Positions 23,733-37,957 are shown, counted from the first letter of the stretch. The stretch is DNA of 60,000 bases from Symsagittifera roscoffensis (GCF_963678635.1 NC_087065.1:50662452-50722451); one strand, 5' to 3'. Notes: a model not told the origin generated them from the sequence alone. Made by a program: numbers and translations.

Positions 23733-24803
23733 ATGATAATCGAAACCGAATCATACGAAATGGATAATTTCAACTTGGATGAATTAATGGACCTTGACCA
23801 AACCTTTGTAGGACCGGTGATAGATGCGATCTATCGCCGGCTGATGGATCGAGACTTTGCTCTGGAGAACCCAGAGGTAATCATGTTGCTGGCCGCCTTA
23901 ATAAACATCTTAGGGCACGACAACCGTGGAGACCGCCCCACGGAAGTCTTACTGATGGCCGCTTATGGACAACAAGGAGTACTAGACCGCCCAAACATGA
24001 GGGTAATGAGGTGGAGAAACGGGGCACTCTCAGGAAGTGACTTGGCAAACGAGCCTGGATTGGGACGTTTCAGGACCTACCAACCAGGTGAAACGCTTCT
24101 TCCGACCAAGCCTAGGCCTAGATTAAGGAGAATGCATCAAGAGGTGAGAAGCGAGGCAGCCTCGTCTAGCTCACAATTGAGAGGAGCTGTGCCAACTAAA
24201 CGGGCGAGAGTAGAAGAAGAGGTCCAGATGAATGAAACAATGATAGAGCTGAACGAAACAAAAGACGAACTGGAGCGGGTGAAAAAAACTTTACTCAGAA
24301 CTGAAGAAGACCCAGACATGTGGAGGAGTCTGTTCAAGGATTGCAACAAGAAGCGAGGAGAGGAGATAGAACGCTTGAGGCAAGAGTATAAGGAGCGATC
24401 GCAACGACTGGCATTAACGACAGCAGCAGAAAGAACAATGCCCGAAAGGGATGTTCCTAGTGGACAGTCCCCGATGGAGCTTCTAACGCCTCGCGAACTG
24501 AGCCAAACAACTGAATTGCAAATCCCAACAGCAACAGGCAGAGTAACAATCCCCGACCCAAGTGACACCCTGGGTGATCCAGCCGTGGAGCAAACCATGC
24601 AAAAGCTGAGAGAATCAGCTGGACGACTTGTTGCCAACAGGAGTGTGAGAAGTTCCGGGGTGACTGCACCCTATGGAAGGCTTGACAATACTGGCAGAGT
24701 AGAGCTCTCTTCGGAAGTAATGAAGAAAACGGGAGCTGCTGCCGGGACAAAACCAACAGAGACCTCAAAAGCCTCTGGCAGGAAGACAATGGAGTGCCCA
24801 TGA
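23733..24803 (+). CDS. Retroelement-like ORF (gag/ORF1-like), 356 codons
   Basis: An uninterrupted frame of 356 codons, clearly richer in G+C than its surroundings, as is usual for mobile-element coding DNA in an AT-rich host. The first in-frame ATG is 23733; the frame is open slightly upstream (from 23724, TTG). The protein starts acidic (ETESYEMDNFNLDELMDLDQ). It continues with a helical, leucine-rich part, then a basic patch (TKPRPRLRRMHQEVR, PTKRARVEEE). A strongly charged helix that could form a coiled coil follows (residues about 165-225, ELNETKDELERVKKTLLRTE). The C-terminus is Ser/Thr/Pro-rich and basic. No catalytic motif or zinc knuckle was seen. The layout resembles a gag-like or LINE ORF1 protein. 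A host gene cannot be excluded, but the decayed tail next door argues against it. It is seen once here because copy 1's version would lie before base 1. Confidence 0.55.
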   Translation: MIIETESYEMDNFNLDELMDLDQTFVGPVIDAIYRRLMDRDFALENPEVIMLLAALINILGHDNRGDRPTEVLLMAAYGQQGVLDRPNMRVMRWRNGALSGSDLANEPGLGRFRTYQPGETLLPTKPRPRLRRMHQEVRSEAASSSSQLRGAVPTKRARVEEEVQMNETMIELNETKDELERVKKTLLRTEEDPDMWRSLFKDCNKKRGEEIERLRQEYKERSQRLALTTAAERTMPERDVPSGQSPMELLTPRELSQTTELQIPTATGRVTIPDPSDTLGDPAVEQTMQKLRESAGRLVANRSVRSSGVTAPYGRLDNTGRVELSSEVMKKTGAAAGTKPTETSKASGRKTMECP

Positions 24804-26011
24804 AGAAAATGTCCCGCGTATTTGACATACAGAAGAAAAACCAAATTAAGAACAGTTTCACTTGAGTTCCAGATACGGACATGCGAGCGTGTTTTAACCG
24901 ATCGAAGTTGAGTCCGGCAATGAACATTCAGCAACGCTCGGGACGTCACATTTGATATTGGGCGATAGTCTGGTGAGAGTTTTGCAGAACTCAAGGACGT
25001 CATGGATCACTACGATGATGGCCTTCGGAGGCGCCACAATAGTCTAGTTATATCGGATGGTGGAGCTGATGAACCCAGGAAGAATCTCGGATATAATGAT
25101 TTTGAAAGACACAAACAGTGAGGATCAACAGCGACGGATTATAATGCAGTAGACGAAAATGATGAATTCCACCAAGTGATGATGGAAGTAGAACCACTAC
25201 TGGAAGGGTCGGGAAACGGAATTTGAGAGGCATCATGTTGACACATGACGAGTTCCCATGCCACTGTTTACGACAAACAATGTGGTATCCCTGGCTTAGT
25301 AATCTGGTATTGATCTGGGACTCTGCAGAGCTGCTCTCAATGGGTTTATCAGATTCATCACAGCCGATAGCGTTAGTGATAGTTGGAGTTATGCAGTTAT
25401 TGCAATTCGATGAATGGAAGCTCATATAAAGGAGAACAATCGACAAGATACACCGACGAAAGAACAGCTGGAGGAACTTGATTGTCTAAAAGACTTAGAT
25501 GTTTTTGAGACAACGCGCAAAGTGTTGAACATTCCGATGGAAGTGAAGACGATATGGGCCAGAAGGCGACTGATGCCATGGGTTAGAGCCAAAATGACTG
25601 CATAGCTGTACGAGTAAGCCAAAAAAGCTCATGTCGAAGCACAGCAGGGTGAAAAGGGCGTATCAGCTGGACATTGGATCGGGAGTTTTCTAGCGAGCTT
25701 TCGTAACGCATCGGAATGCAGAGACTACCGCAGTGAAAAGAATGTCCAGTACAAGTTATTGTGACGGGAGAAAAAGAAATGAAAGGTTGAAGGAAGACCT
25801 GGAGAGAAGCGTGACGTTGTGCCTCTACAACAGCTTCTGCAGGAATAGGGAAACTAGTGTAGATCCTCTACCTTGAGGTAAACAAAGGGTAGAAGAGCAG
25901 AGGTGTTGGAGGACTGCCTCCAACAGCGTCAGAATGGCCACTGACATGTTGCAAGACACTGAAACTGAAAGTGCAGAGTCAATGTCGCAGGAGGAAGAGA
26001 TGGAGCAATGA
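24804..26011 (+). pseudogene. Broken continuation of the retroelement-like ORF with an SGNH/GDSL-like segment
   Basis: After the stop at 24801-24803 the DNA stays GC-rich and coding-like but is cut by stops and frame changes. From about 24949 another frame reads SHLILGDSLVRVL, then MAFGGATIV, a stop at 25048, and LMNPGRISDIMILKDTNSED in the same frame. The spacing and residues (GDS with Ser, then a Gly block, then a DTNS block where GTND is usual) match SGNH/GDSL-type hydrolase blocks I, II and III. Such esterase-like domains occur in ORF1 of some LINEs (CR1/L2 type) and in some other retroelements. Later pieces include a frame at 25414-25605 and a final acidic piece from 25934 ending in EEEMEQ-stop at 26011. 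No reverse transcriptase was recognised. The assignment rests on motif pattern only. Confidence 0.45.
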
Positions 26012-29000
26012 CAAAGATCCGGAGAACAAGATCCAAAAACAGGAAAGATAGAAAAAATTTAAAATTTTCAGAACTTCTAAACAAAGAAGACCAAAAGAAA
26101 GGCTTGAGTGAAGTGTATTATAAGTATTTCAGCCTGCATGACTGTTTTTAATCAACTAAGATGACTGATCACTTTGTGGTGATATGAAGGTCTTGAGTAA
26201 TCTCCTGAACAAGGAGATTATTTCATTGTTCCTTCTAACCACCAAGTTTCTTAATTTTATTATTATTCAGGACCAATAACAACTAAATTTTCGAAGGGAG
26301 GAAGCATAGTAGGATAATTTTAGTTTTACCAGAATGGCGTCAAAATGCATGGCAGCATCGAATTTTTTTTGTGACATTCGAGTGGGAAGATTGGCAGTTT
26401 TCATAGATTAACTGTGCTAATCGTACAATTTGACGAATCAGGAAAGGTCAGTTTGAAGTGACAAAATAAATTTTAAAAATTCTTTGTGAAATAAAGACAG
26501 GTCACGGCCTTCAAATTCAGCAAACACTGAAAACAGACCAATTTTTGGTAGAAAACAGCAACATTGACTCTCGAAGATGAGACGAACGTGAAAACAATAT
26601 TGAAATTACAATCGAGACTGTTTGAAATGTAACGATTGTAGCTCTACAATCGTTTACGATCAATTCCGGAGAATCCGGAAGGGTCTCGGGAAGAAAACTG
26701 TAACTCCTTTATAACAACTTTTAGCTTCCGGTCATGTCCTGAATTGAATTGATAACATCTAATTTCGTTTTCAGATAATGAGAAGCTAGGAGTTGAGTAA
26801 AAGGATGATCCATCTCCGATGGATATGATGATTTTTGTCTACTGAAAGAAAAATAGTAATATAAAAAATAATTAGTAGCCTTGTTTTCAGGAGTGAGCTC
26901 ACGGTCTTGGGATACTGAGACCCAACCATGAACTCACTATTTGCATGTAACTAAGATTATCTGCGCTTTCTGGCCGATAGCCAAAAAACAGTAATGATTT
27001 TGTCGACCCGATTTTAAAAGGACCACACAGAGAACTGGCTTTTGCAGAGACAGTTAAAAGCATGTAAATCTGTGTTTAGACGCTAGGCAGTCGTTTCGTA
27101 ACCTTGCTTTATTTTCCGTCGATATGTATTTCCGGGCGAAGGTTATACGATCCTCCGACCCCTGAAATTTTGGTCTTAACTAGGTTAAAAAGCTAAGTAG
27201 TACCAGGTAGAGGGTCCACACCTTCCGCCCAGCATAATGCAGGACACTAAGGCCTCTAATTCGGGCGTACGCCCAAAGAGGAGGATCCGGCGCTGAAACG
27301 TTTTCTGATCATGAAGGTCTATTGCCTTTAACAAGCCCGCCCAGGAGCGCCATTAAAAGTCTATGTATCTCTCGCCGAGACACTACACGGTGACGGATTG
27401 TAAAAAAAAAGACCTAATGAAATTTGGCTGACGTCAGATACCTTAATCCTACTCGTTTTTAACCGTCTTGACTCAGCCAGTTATTTTTCTGGTCTGGTAA
27501 GGCCTTAGTATTAATTACCTTTTTTAGGCCATCAGCTCTCGTTTACCTGCAAAAATAAACACGTAGCTGGGTCTCGGATTTCCAGACAACGTGATTGTTA
27601 TCAAAAACACGGCTAGAAAACAATAGATCAATATGTTTTAGTGACTGCTATATACTAAATTCATTAGGATGGATTGACTCTGTCCTCGACTCTAACTGCT
27701 CATGCTGTGAAATACTAAACATAATTGGAGAAAATTAAACACGTTCAGTGCATTACAGCAGTTAAAATATACCGTGAATGTCTCTAACAGTCTCTGGGCC
27801 CCGAGCCTCTGATTCAGTACTCTCCTGGAGATAACGTCGTTATCTCTCTGATTTCGTGGCACAGGAGATTCGGATCCGTCCCGAAAGTCCAACTGGAACT
27901 TCCGTCTGTATGATCTTCTTTCGATAAGCACCTTATCTTGTCTTGTTGTCACGATAAAAGGCTTCGCTCTTCTGTTTTTCACTCATTTTTCGACTGTTTT
28001 TGTCTTGCAATTCGGTTGTTGTTGTCTTGTCTTTTTTCCGGTCAAAATGGCCGTTTTTCGTATTTCTCAGAAACGTTTTTGTTCAAGTCGAAATTTTGAA
28101 AATTCAAAATATCAGAACATACTCCTTTTCATCACAAATTCGGTGCTAACGCCTTTAATGTTCTTTTCGTCGTGCATCGGCAGGTTTGACTGTGCCAATC
28201 CGAGGGAATGGCACACCTTGACACTTTTCCCCCATGTCTGTTGGCTATGTTTTTCCTTCCTGTAAATACTTTTCTGTAACAATCATTTTGCTGTTTTTTG
28301 TTTCAATTTGCTTTGGCTAACTAACTCTCTGTTGGTTTTCATTCATCTAATTTTTAGGAAGGATTTGTTTACTGTAATGGTCTAAGCTAGCCACGCGACA
28401 GATGAAATAATTTTTCGATGGTTTCACAGAGATTTCGATACCGTAAGTACTTTCGACAACCTGTGATTATCTCGAATCTTATTTTAAGCAAATTCTCATT
28501 GGGCTGTTGCCTACTGTTTCAAAATTTCTGTTCGCTATTTTCAACTGGGTGTGTTTCAGAAAAAGAAAAAAAGAAGCCACCACTTTTAATTCATACTGAA
28601 ATATTTTCAATAGTCTTCGAATTTTTCTATGTAATTAATCACTAGGTCGAAAGTTATCGTGTTATGACTGATCTTTCATCACATAGCCCTGTGAAAAAAC
28701 CCTTAGCTATTAATATATGAAAATTTGCTCAAGCGGTTTTATCAGTGCGAGTATGCAATCCAGATTCTGTTTTCTACAAGCGAAGCGTAGTGGCTTATCA
28801 CGGTATATCTGGAATTTTATATCTATACCTGGTGGTCCCTAACATTTTTTTGTATCTGGTTTATTGGTGAATAGTTTCTATTTGATTTAAAAAAAACATG
28901 TTTTATAAGGATGTGGTTTCCTCTATTATTTTTATGGCGCTTATGAAAAAATTTGCTTTTTAAAAAAAATCAATTTTTCTCGAACTACTTTGCTGATTTC

Positions 29001-30521
29001 AAACAAGTGGGTACTACTATGATAGAGTGGTTCCTTGAAAATAACCAGGCCCCTTGTGAATAGGACACATAGGGCTCTGAAATGTCTAACAATTATGATT
29101 TCGCCATTCAGAAAGATGTCGCTGTATATTTTCAAACAAATTTTAAGTTTCTTTGTTTCGTAAAACCTCCCCCCTCAACATTTTGAGGTAGAAAATTCAA
29201 AAAATGCAAAAAAAAATCGAATTTTGATGACAAATAAGCCAATCCGATTATTGTTGTTAAATCGTAAAATAAGTTGAAGTGAGCATATTTCTTGATATAA
29301 AAATAAAAGTGATTAAAATTTTTAATCTGAACCAGGCTCTGCTTAAACAGCACCAGGCTTCACAAAAACCGTCCAGAAACTAGCAGAGAAATAAGCGAAA
29401 AACGGAACGAATCATACTCGGACACAAAAAACTTTTTAAGAACAAAAATAAGTTTTGCGCTTCTGAGGAGTGCAATCCTCCGCCTTAGGGGGTGTAAAAA
29501 AACTTAAAAATACATCCAACATAGACAATTCTATCTGTGCTATAATCGAGGAGCGTAGATTTTAATTGACAATTCACTGGATGCATTAAAATCGACTTGA
29601 TTTATTCATTAATTTTTGCCGATGTATTTATGTAGCGTTGGTAGGGCCCTATCCAACCTGTGCACGTATCGTCGCATGACGGAAGGGCCTATTTTAATTG
29701 ACCTTTTTTTTAAATCTGAAAGGTTTCTGATAGATTTTCGCTAGATTTTTGAAATGTATAATTTATAAGCATACTAGTTTTCAAAATTATCACATGCGAA
29801 ATGCATGCGGGACCTGAAGATCATAATTGCTTTTATCATAGGACCAATCTATCATAGTAGTACCAACAAGTGGAACCAATAGAGAGAACAGCTGCTTCCC
29901 TGCGAACATGGTTTATTAGCTAGTCTCTTTTTACTTCACCGGGCGTTCTACGACCTTTGCCCTCCTAGTTCGAAACACCATGACAAATCTGAAATTAAGG
30001 GTTCAATCAAAAGCGTGTTCTGGGATTCCCCCTGAGTAAGTTGCTTTGCCCTAATTTTGTTGAAAAAAGAGGTTCGGCTTTAGAAAATGTCAATTTTTGA
30101 CAGTTCTCGAAACTTTTTTCTGCTTCTCTCCAAAACTACCCTGCCAAATATGAGATTAAAGTGGTTTGATCTAAAAATCTAGGAGTAGGAATTTTATCAC
30201 TGTTTCATAAGCTGCGACCTAGTTTTTTTAAAAGTGTAAAAAATGAGTGTTAGACTTCGAAATTGTCTTTTTTTTGTTTGAGAGTTAGAACGTATTTCGG
30301 ACTTATCTTTTATCTAGTTATCTTTTATCGAGACATACAAAAATTTTGTTTCGCCTAGCTTAGCATTTTTCTTTCGTTTTTTTCTATCTGTGTTTTTTGT
30401 ATGTGTGGTATTGCAAGTGACGTGGAGCTCCGCTTCGCCTCTGTTTTTTTCGTGTTTTTTTTTGCAAGTGGTGCAAAGCTCCGCTTCGCTTGTGTAAAAA
30501 AAAATTACATAAAAAGAGACC

Positions 30522-30588
30522 TGTGGACATGGCGCAGATGCTAAGACGCGCGACTTGTAATCTCAAAGTCGGGTGTTTGATCCCGGCT
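30522..30588 (+). mobile_element. tRNA-Thr-like SINE head (copy 2)
   Basis: Counterpart of the 4451-4517 element; same sequence and the same neighbouring 'gctccgcttcgc' motifs. Confidence 0.65.
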
Positions 30589-32903
30589 TAATTTTTATTA
30601 GCGTTTTCTTTACTTTTTCACTTTTTGAACCTTTTAGAGCTAGTTCTTGTCCCTTTCTCGCTTAAGTTACTAAACGCTTGCTTATAAAATTTCAGCGCTA
30701 GGGTCCTAAATTCAAATTCGAGTGACAAGAAAATCTCCCGTTGTTTTACAGACTAGATAGACTATGCCATCATCTCCAGTGACATCTTTTCCGCTTATAC
30801 ATCTATCTTTTGAAATTTTTGTACCCGGACGCGCCAAAAGACAGTCAGAGTTGTAACTGTAACTGATGTTTTTTGCATTGTTTGGGTTGTTCAAGTGGGT
30901 GTTTGGGTGGGGGTTGTGCCTTGTTTGGCATTTTGCCGCCCTGTCATTGTGACGTGGGTCGGCGAGAAAAAAATACATCGACCTTGTTTTCAGCGGCTTC
31001 TTAGAGAGCTCAGAACTGTTGTTCTTTTTAACCTTTTTTGATTAATCTTTGTTTCACATGATATCATGGACGACTGCCGTAGACTAAGTATGTTAATAAG
31101 AAAAGTGACGGAGCTTGCTGCTGGTTGCTAAAAAAGAAAGCATGTGTTCCGTTAGCTGCTAAGATATTGCGAATATACCTACATGGGAAAGTGTATGCGT
31201 GATTCTCGTATGTGTAAATTTAGTACAAGTTGATGAAAAAGAACGGGAAATAATAGACTTGTTAAGAAAAGGGAAGAGACATGGTATAAAACGTGTGTAC
31301 TACCTAAACATGCGAATATATATTCTGACATTTTAACACATACTACTACAACTACATAAGGAGGAAATTTAAGACAGGTTTTAATTGGTATTTGCTCAAA
31401 GCAGAAAATGTTTAATTTCCGCTAAAATAGGAAGTCAGAATGGAGATATATGTATGAGTTGTTGGCATGGCATTGTTAGCGTTTTTTTGTGACTGTGTTG
31501 TTGTGCTTCGTACTTGAAGAGACACAATTGGGTTCTGGGGAGGAGAGATATTATTGGCGCACTGTTCACATAATTGGCTGACTGATTTGTGGCATGATAT
31601 TTTCTTCTATGTTCAAATCTGTGCTGCTGTTGTGGGTTGGTTATTTACGTGCTAATATGTATTATGGTAAGAAATTACTATAAAGATATTAGTGAAGTGA
31701 CAAGACTATTGGGGGATTAGAAGTCACTTGTGTGCGTGTGTGTGTGTTTGCTCTTCTACTGCCAATTTGGGCCAATGTGTTGTGCAGTCCATAGTCATTG
31801 AGTGCCCAATAGGTTTTATATCAGAGCAGTACATCTAATAGACAGCCTAATAAACAGACTAATGGGCAGTGAAGTAACCTTTTTCAACTTCCATTTCCAT
31901 TCATGAACAAGTGTTTTATCCTTAGCAAAGACAACTACCAAAATAATCTCGGACGATTTTGAGCAATTTTTTGAAAAGTATCTAGTTATCTCTCTCTTCA
32001 AGTGAAACCTCAGTTTGAATAATTTCGATATGTATATTTCGGTAATTTTTTTTGGGCCATTTTGACTGAATATTTCTAAATGCCACTTTGTATGCTCGTT
32101 CAACTAATCGGGTTGTGGAGTTAGGATCTGCTTACTTTTGAGTATGAAACTGAAGTTGTCTGTTAGTCCATACACTATTGCTGTCCCCTGCTAGGGAGTA
32201 GAATGCTAGTACTAGTATAGAGCAGGAAAGAAAGGAAAGGAAAAGAGTAGCTAAGGTAATGCGATGTCAATGGAGTATTTTAGATAAATTATAATGAGTA
32301 GACAGTGCCAACGGGTAGTGGTGGTGGTGGCGGCCGCCGCCTAACCCACCAATCCCCCTCCCTGTCGCTCCTCATTTGGCCTTCTCACTCTAACTCGAGT
32401 GAGAGCATAGGGACTACATTGCCACTAGTGCAGTTGCATTGCCACTAGTGCAGTTCATCAGTTAGCCCTCAAGTCAACTTTCATTTTCTTCGCTATCTCT
32501 CTCTCTCTCTCACTCTCTTAAAAACTTGTTTCATATTTTAGTCGGCCATCTTTTACCCATTTCAGCCCAGGCTGCTGCATTGGCTAAGTCCAACTAGTAG
32601 CAGCCGCCCACAGCACTGCCGCCGTCGTCGTTTCTTTTCCATCCACACTACTACTACTACTACTACTAACACTGCTACTATTACTACGCGTACTACCATT
32701 TCTATCGATACACACCATACCCAAACCTTGTGCTGTGTGCCCCAACGGTGGAGTTGCTTCCCCCAATTCCCCCATAGCTTAACCTTACAATACATCTCTG
32801 CTCTCTCTTCTATTCGCGCTACCCTCTGCCATGCAGTGTACAAAGCCGTACATAGTATTCTTGTTCTCTTCTCTGGTGCTCGTTCGCTCCCTCCTTGTCT
32901 CCC

Positions 32904-32909
<6 letters not shown>

Positions 32910-32943
<34 letters not shown>
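32910..32943 (+). repeat. (CT)n microsatellite (copy 2)
   Basis: Counterpart of 6834-6866. Nearby, the CTA/CTG-type triplet run at 32646-32668 is two units longer than at 6575-6591. Confidence 0.9.
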
Positions 32944-32946
<3 letters not shown>

Positions 32947-34936
32947 TAAAGGAAAGCAGAGCTTCTTTCTTCTCTTCTCTCTCTCGCTCGGTACTGTTAA
33001 TTTAAACGCATCAAAAATAGTACTTCCCTATCCATCAGTAGCACAAGAGAAGAAGCGAGCAAAGCACTAATGCACACATACACACACACACGCAGAAGAG
33101 AGAAGGATACACCAATTGCACAAAAAATAAATTGCATTTCACTGCCAATGTTTTATTAATAATGCTATGTGAAAATTCACAGTAGCAAGCATAGCATAAC
33201 TGCTTGGAAAGAAGCGTAATGGAAACGAAACGTGCCATCAAAATGCAATCAATTGTCTAAATTGCATTGCAAACATCCTATCACCATCCCCCCTCCAATG
33301 CGCTGTGCTGTGCTGTTGCGCTGCTCGCCTAACTGAAACCGATTAAAATTCGGTTGTAGAAATGAATTTGGGTAAATTAGCACGAATTGTGATAGTTGCC
33401 TCCGCTGTCTGTGATTGTGATTGTGGCTACTGAAACAGACTGTTTGCGTTTACGTCCTTTCTCGTCCTTACAATGCTACTAGCCTGCTGCTCTTCCAAAA
33501 TCTTTCTCTTTTTCTCTTCCCATTTCCCCTTCTGTGCTATTAAAGTTGGTCTGAATTGAATCAATGTAATTATTGATGGGAAGCAATTACTTCGCTTTAC
33601 TCAGTCTTATTATATCATCACATCAAAACTACTGTTGGTCAGTGACTTTTTTATTGTGCTCTTTTCTCTGCCCTAGAACACCTGGTCTAGTGAATTACAT
33701 GTGAAAGATGTGTTCCGCGCTCCATTAGCCCTGACCCTGAATTGCATTCCTCCTCCCACCCTACTTAGGTTGCCAGGGCGGCTGGCCGTCTATTGCCCGG
33801 TTTAGAACGTGAGCCCAAGTGCGTGTGTTTATGGTCTTATTATTCCATTCCTTTTGATGTGCCGCACATGAATTCTGTTCTGGGCTCAAAGGGTAAGAGA
33901 TGATTGCTTTCAATAAATTAGCGTGAACATTTAATAACTTCCGCCCCCGCAACTTATAGAGTCTCCGGTTACTATTTCACTCTGCAAGCTCGGATCTTTT
34001 GATTTGCCCGGATAGGAGCTGTACTGCTCTTCCCGTTAATTCAGGGTTGGTGCGAGAAAAAAAACTCGAAACATTTTTTATACGGTGAAAATGACTAAAA
34101 ATGCATTTTATGTAGCTATTTCTTGTTATTGTTCCGACTATTTGAAAAATGGGGAGGAACTTTGTATTCGGGCCTTTTAGTATTTTTTTTGTTTTTTTTC
34201 CACGCAAAATCAGTTACCACCATAAATCATGGAGAGAGTTGAGTGATATATCACATTGAAACTGTTACAGTTGTGATTCGAACATTAAACCATTTCAAAA
34301 AATTTTTCCCAGTGTCGGGAAAAAAACTGGTTTAAAAACTGGTTTTTGTCTTCGAGCGAATCGAGTGAGCAGTCTTATTTTAATGGCTTAAAAGCTTACA
34401 ATAGCTTAATTTAAAATTTAAAAACTTAGTTTCGTTTGAGTAACGATAGTTGGTTTTAGTGTTTTAGCGCCTTTTTGGAATCAAAATCTTCAAAAATTCA
34501 ATAACTTTTTTTTGATTTTTTTTTTCGTTTTTCTAGTGATTTTTCTGCAAAAATTGTTTTTCAATTTGCCTGTTTTACTATGAATGTCGAATATAACTAA
34601 TCCCCAGTTTTTTTGTTCAGCTCCTTTTATCACACTGCGCCAAAACAAAACGACAAAAATTTGAAAAAACTTTTTTGATGTAATTTTTTAGACAATGGTC
34701 AGAACATTCTGTGCTACTTTAACAGTAACCGGCTATCCTTGTTCTGTTTTTGTTATTTGATTATGTACAATGTGTAGTTGTTTTTGATATATTTTTTGAT
34801 GTTACATGTGGAATCCAAATACGGACCAAAAGAGGTTTTATACGATACCATACTTAACTTCTATTCGAGCTTCCAATGAGGTGCCTAAAATTAGGATGAA
34901 AAAAACTATGCCGTTACTTCCTCAATAACTGGGACA

Positions 34937-35556
34937 TTAGTTTCAATTCAGGTAAATGGGTTTTTGAAGCTCTTCAGCGCTGTTTAAGCGGTGTTATAGT
35001 TTCAATTCAGGCAAATAAGTTTTTGAAGCTTAGTTTTTTACTTTCAATACAGGCAAATAAGTTCCAATTCAGGCAAATAAGTTTTCTAAGCTCTTCAGCG
35101 CTGTTTAAGCAGTGTTTAGCTTAGTTTCAATTCAGGCAAATAAGTTTTTGAAGCTTAGTTTCTTATTTTCAATTCAGGCAAATAAGTTCCAATTCAGGCG
35201 AATAAGTTCCAATTCAGGCAAATAAGTGTTTGAAGCTTTTCAGCGCGTTTAAGCAGTGTTTAGCTTATTTTGAATTCAGGCAAATAAGTTTTTGAAGCTT
35301 AGTTTCTTAGTTTCAATTCAGGCAAATAAGTTCCAGTTCAGGCGAATAAGTTCGAATTCAGGCAAATAAATTTTTGAAGCTCTTCAGCGCGGTTTAAGCG
35401 GTGTTTAGCTTAGTTCCAATTCAGGCAATTAAGTTTTTGAAGCTTAGTTTCTTAGTTTCAGTTCAGGCAAATAAGTTCCAATTCAGGCGAATAAGTTCGA
35501 ATTCAGGCAAATAAGTTTTTGAAGCTCTTCAGCGCGGCTTAAGTGGTGTTAAGCGC
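34937..35556 (+). repeat. Minisatellite with 19-bp unit (copy 2)
   Basis: Same array in the second duplicate with the same number of units by eye, so it is no more variable than the flanks. Confidence 0.92.
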
Positions 35557-37957
35557 TTCCTTGGCTATAAAAAATTGTTTACAATTTTTTGAAAAAAAAA
35601 CTGCAAAAGAGTAGAAAAAAATTTGACAGTTAGAAGTTTTTCGAAGACAATTGAAGTCGATTACTACTACTTTTATCATTACTATTTTCACTTGTTACAA
35701 GCTTTCGTCTACTTCCTCTTAGCACACCATGCACTGAAAACAACCGAATGTTGATGAAAAATTGTTCTCTCATTTCGTATTCTCTGGTTTTGACTATGAA
35801 ATTAATGTCAAGTAAGCACGAGTCTAATCAAAATTTTGGTGGAAGTAGGACTATAAAGCAACCTTCTAATTACCTCTCTTTGGCTAAAATATTGGACACA
35901 AGTAAATTATCAATACCTATAAAAAAAAACTTTTTCGTTTTGTGTTTAGAGCAGATATCTTTAAACCGATGAAAAATCTGACACCTGTTCGAAAATAAAA
36001 ATAAATTTAGCTATTTCACGAGCTATTTGAGATTTTCAGCTTTGGTGTAGCAACTAAAGAATTGAATTGCTGGCTTGGTTTGAGTTTCATTTGGCAATAT
36101 GAGTATAAGTAAGCAGCAGTGGCCCAGTTGTTGGCGTTAATGAATGGTACATTCTGCCTCTAAGATCGCTTGAAAGCGCTACAATTTCATTGACAAGCGT
36201 AATTTTCTGTAATTATCTCAATATCTTAGTCTTGTGTTCAATTTTAAAAATTGTATTCGAAACGCTATCTCGTCTTTGTTCGAAATTTGATGTCATTTAA
36301 ACCTGATTTTTGTTTAAAACAAGGTTCTGTCGATAGTCTTCATTTGATCGTAAGTTTCCCAGATAATTGTTTGTTTTCATTTTAATCTTAATTTTATAAA
36401 AGCATTTGTTTATAAGTTTATATATATTTTTTTTTGCATTCAAAATCAGTTACCGCTAGCATACTTCGGAGGAGGTCGATTGATATATCATTATGAAGTC
36501 AAAGATTGAGCTGCATTGAAAACTTTGAAAGAAATTTATTGGTTTCGTGTTGAAAAAGCGTCTGAATCTTTTGACTCCAATTTATTACGATCTTAATGGT
36601 GTTTGAAGAATTATAGCTACGGAATTTATCTTTTTATTCGCTTGCTAGTCTATGAGTTTCGATTGAATTTTTGAAGTTTGATTTCATTCCAATCGCTCTT
36701 TACTAAAAAAACGCGACAAAAGTTGTGAAAAAATTTCTAATTATTTTTTATCGGTTTGATGGAACTGTAAATATAATGGAAATTTGTTGTTGTGCTCGGT
36801 ACAAAAAAATTGGCTCTATTATGTTCATTTTTGTGTTTTCAAATATTTTGAATGAAAGGAAAGAGAAAAAAAATTACATTCATCAACCTATATCAGTATC
36901 ATAAGACTAGTCCACTACATCTATGTTTTCAACATGAACCAATGAGTTTAATTTAGAATCAAATGTTTGATTCTAGATTAAACATTCCGAAATGTAATGG
37001 TTGATGGCACCACACTGTCTGCCTCTCGCAACCTCAAAATTCTCGAAGCAAAATTGACGCCAAGTCAGCTTCAATTAGCTTTGCATTAAGAAGTGTGACA
37101 ATTTTCAAAAAAAAGTCATATGCTCAAAAAAGTTACTGACAGCTCTTAGTGTTACTTAAAAACCGTTTTGTAGGAGTGCCCTGAACTATGCAGCTATGAA
37201 CCATCAAATTTAGTGACGCTTACTGGCAATGTCTGCAAGCAATGTAAAAGAACACTTTAAAAACAACTGCTGGATGCTTAAGAATGAAAATCATCACATA
37301 TCTACATTACAAAACAAAAATATCTCCGCTTAAAAACATAATGAAATGTCAAATCATCTTCTAACATTGTCAGCTGTAACCTTTAGCACAGATCAGAGCA
37401 CCGTATTTTATTCGACGAAATCAACCAAAACATTCAGACCCTCGCTCGAACATTTGTTCAAACCCGACGATAAGCATTTGTTTATCGAAAAGCAGGAGAG
37501 CATTTTGAAGCACGATTATGCTCATGGAATCAAAAATTTTCATACCATTAAAAGTACAGAATTTTCCCAGCCAAAAGTTAAAGATACTTGCAAGTTATAT
37601 CAGCGAGTGATTGCAAACAAGACCGGAAAAAATCAGATGTTCTCTCAGCTCCAATTCGGGTGCTCAACTCACATTAAAAGCTATACCATCATAGGTTGAA
37701 CAATAATGTACCCGGTGTCTGCCCTCGTCTGAACATACCAGCGTTCATCTATGTAACTGCTTTCAAGGTTATCTCTGGTAGAATCCCGAAGAAGCTGCTA
37801 AACCTCACATTATGGCAGTTTTCCTTCATTATCTCTAATAACAAAAAACTGCCCGCTCAAAAGGGTGATAGATTTTCACTCGGTTATTCGCACGCCGAAA
37901 AAACTGTCCGCTAAAACAGATTGAACAAAACCATAACCCAACTTTCTTTTTAATTGT

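Noticed and set aside
24137-24927. Long minus-strand frames (166 and 156 codons) opposite the 356-codon ORF
   Set aside because: Shadows of the plus-strand coding frame; no domain and Ser/Leu-rich as expected for antisense of coding DNA.
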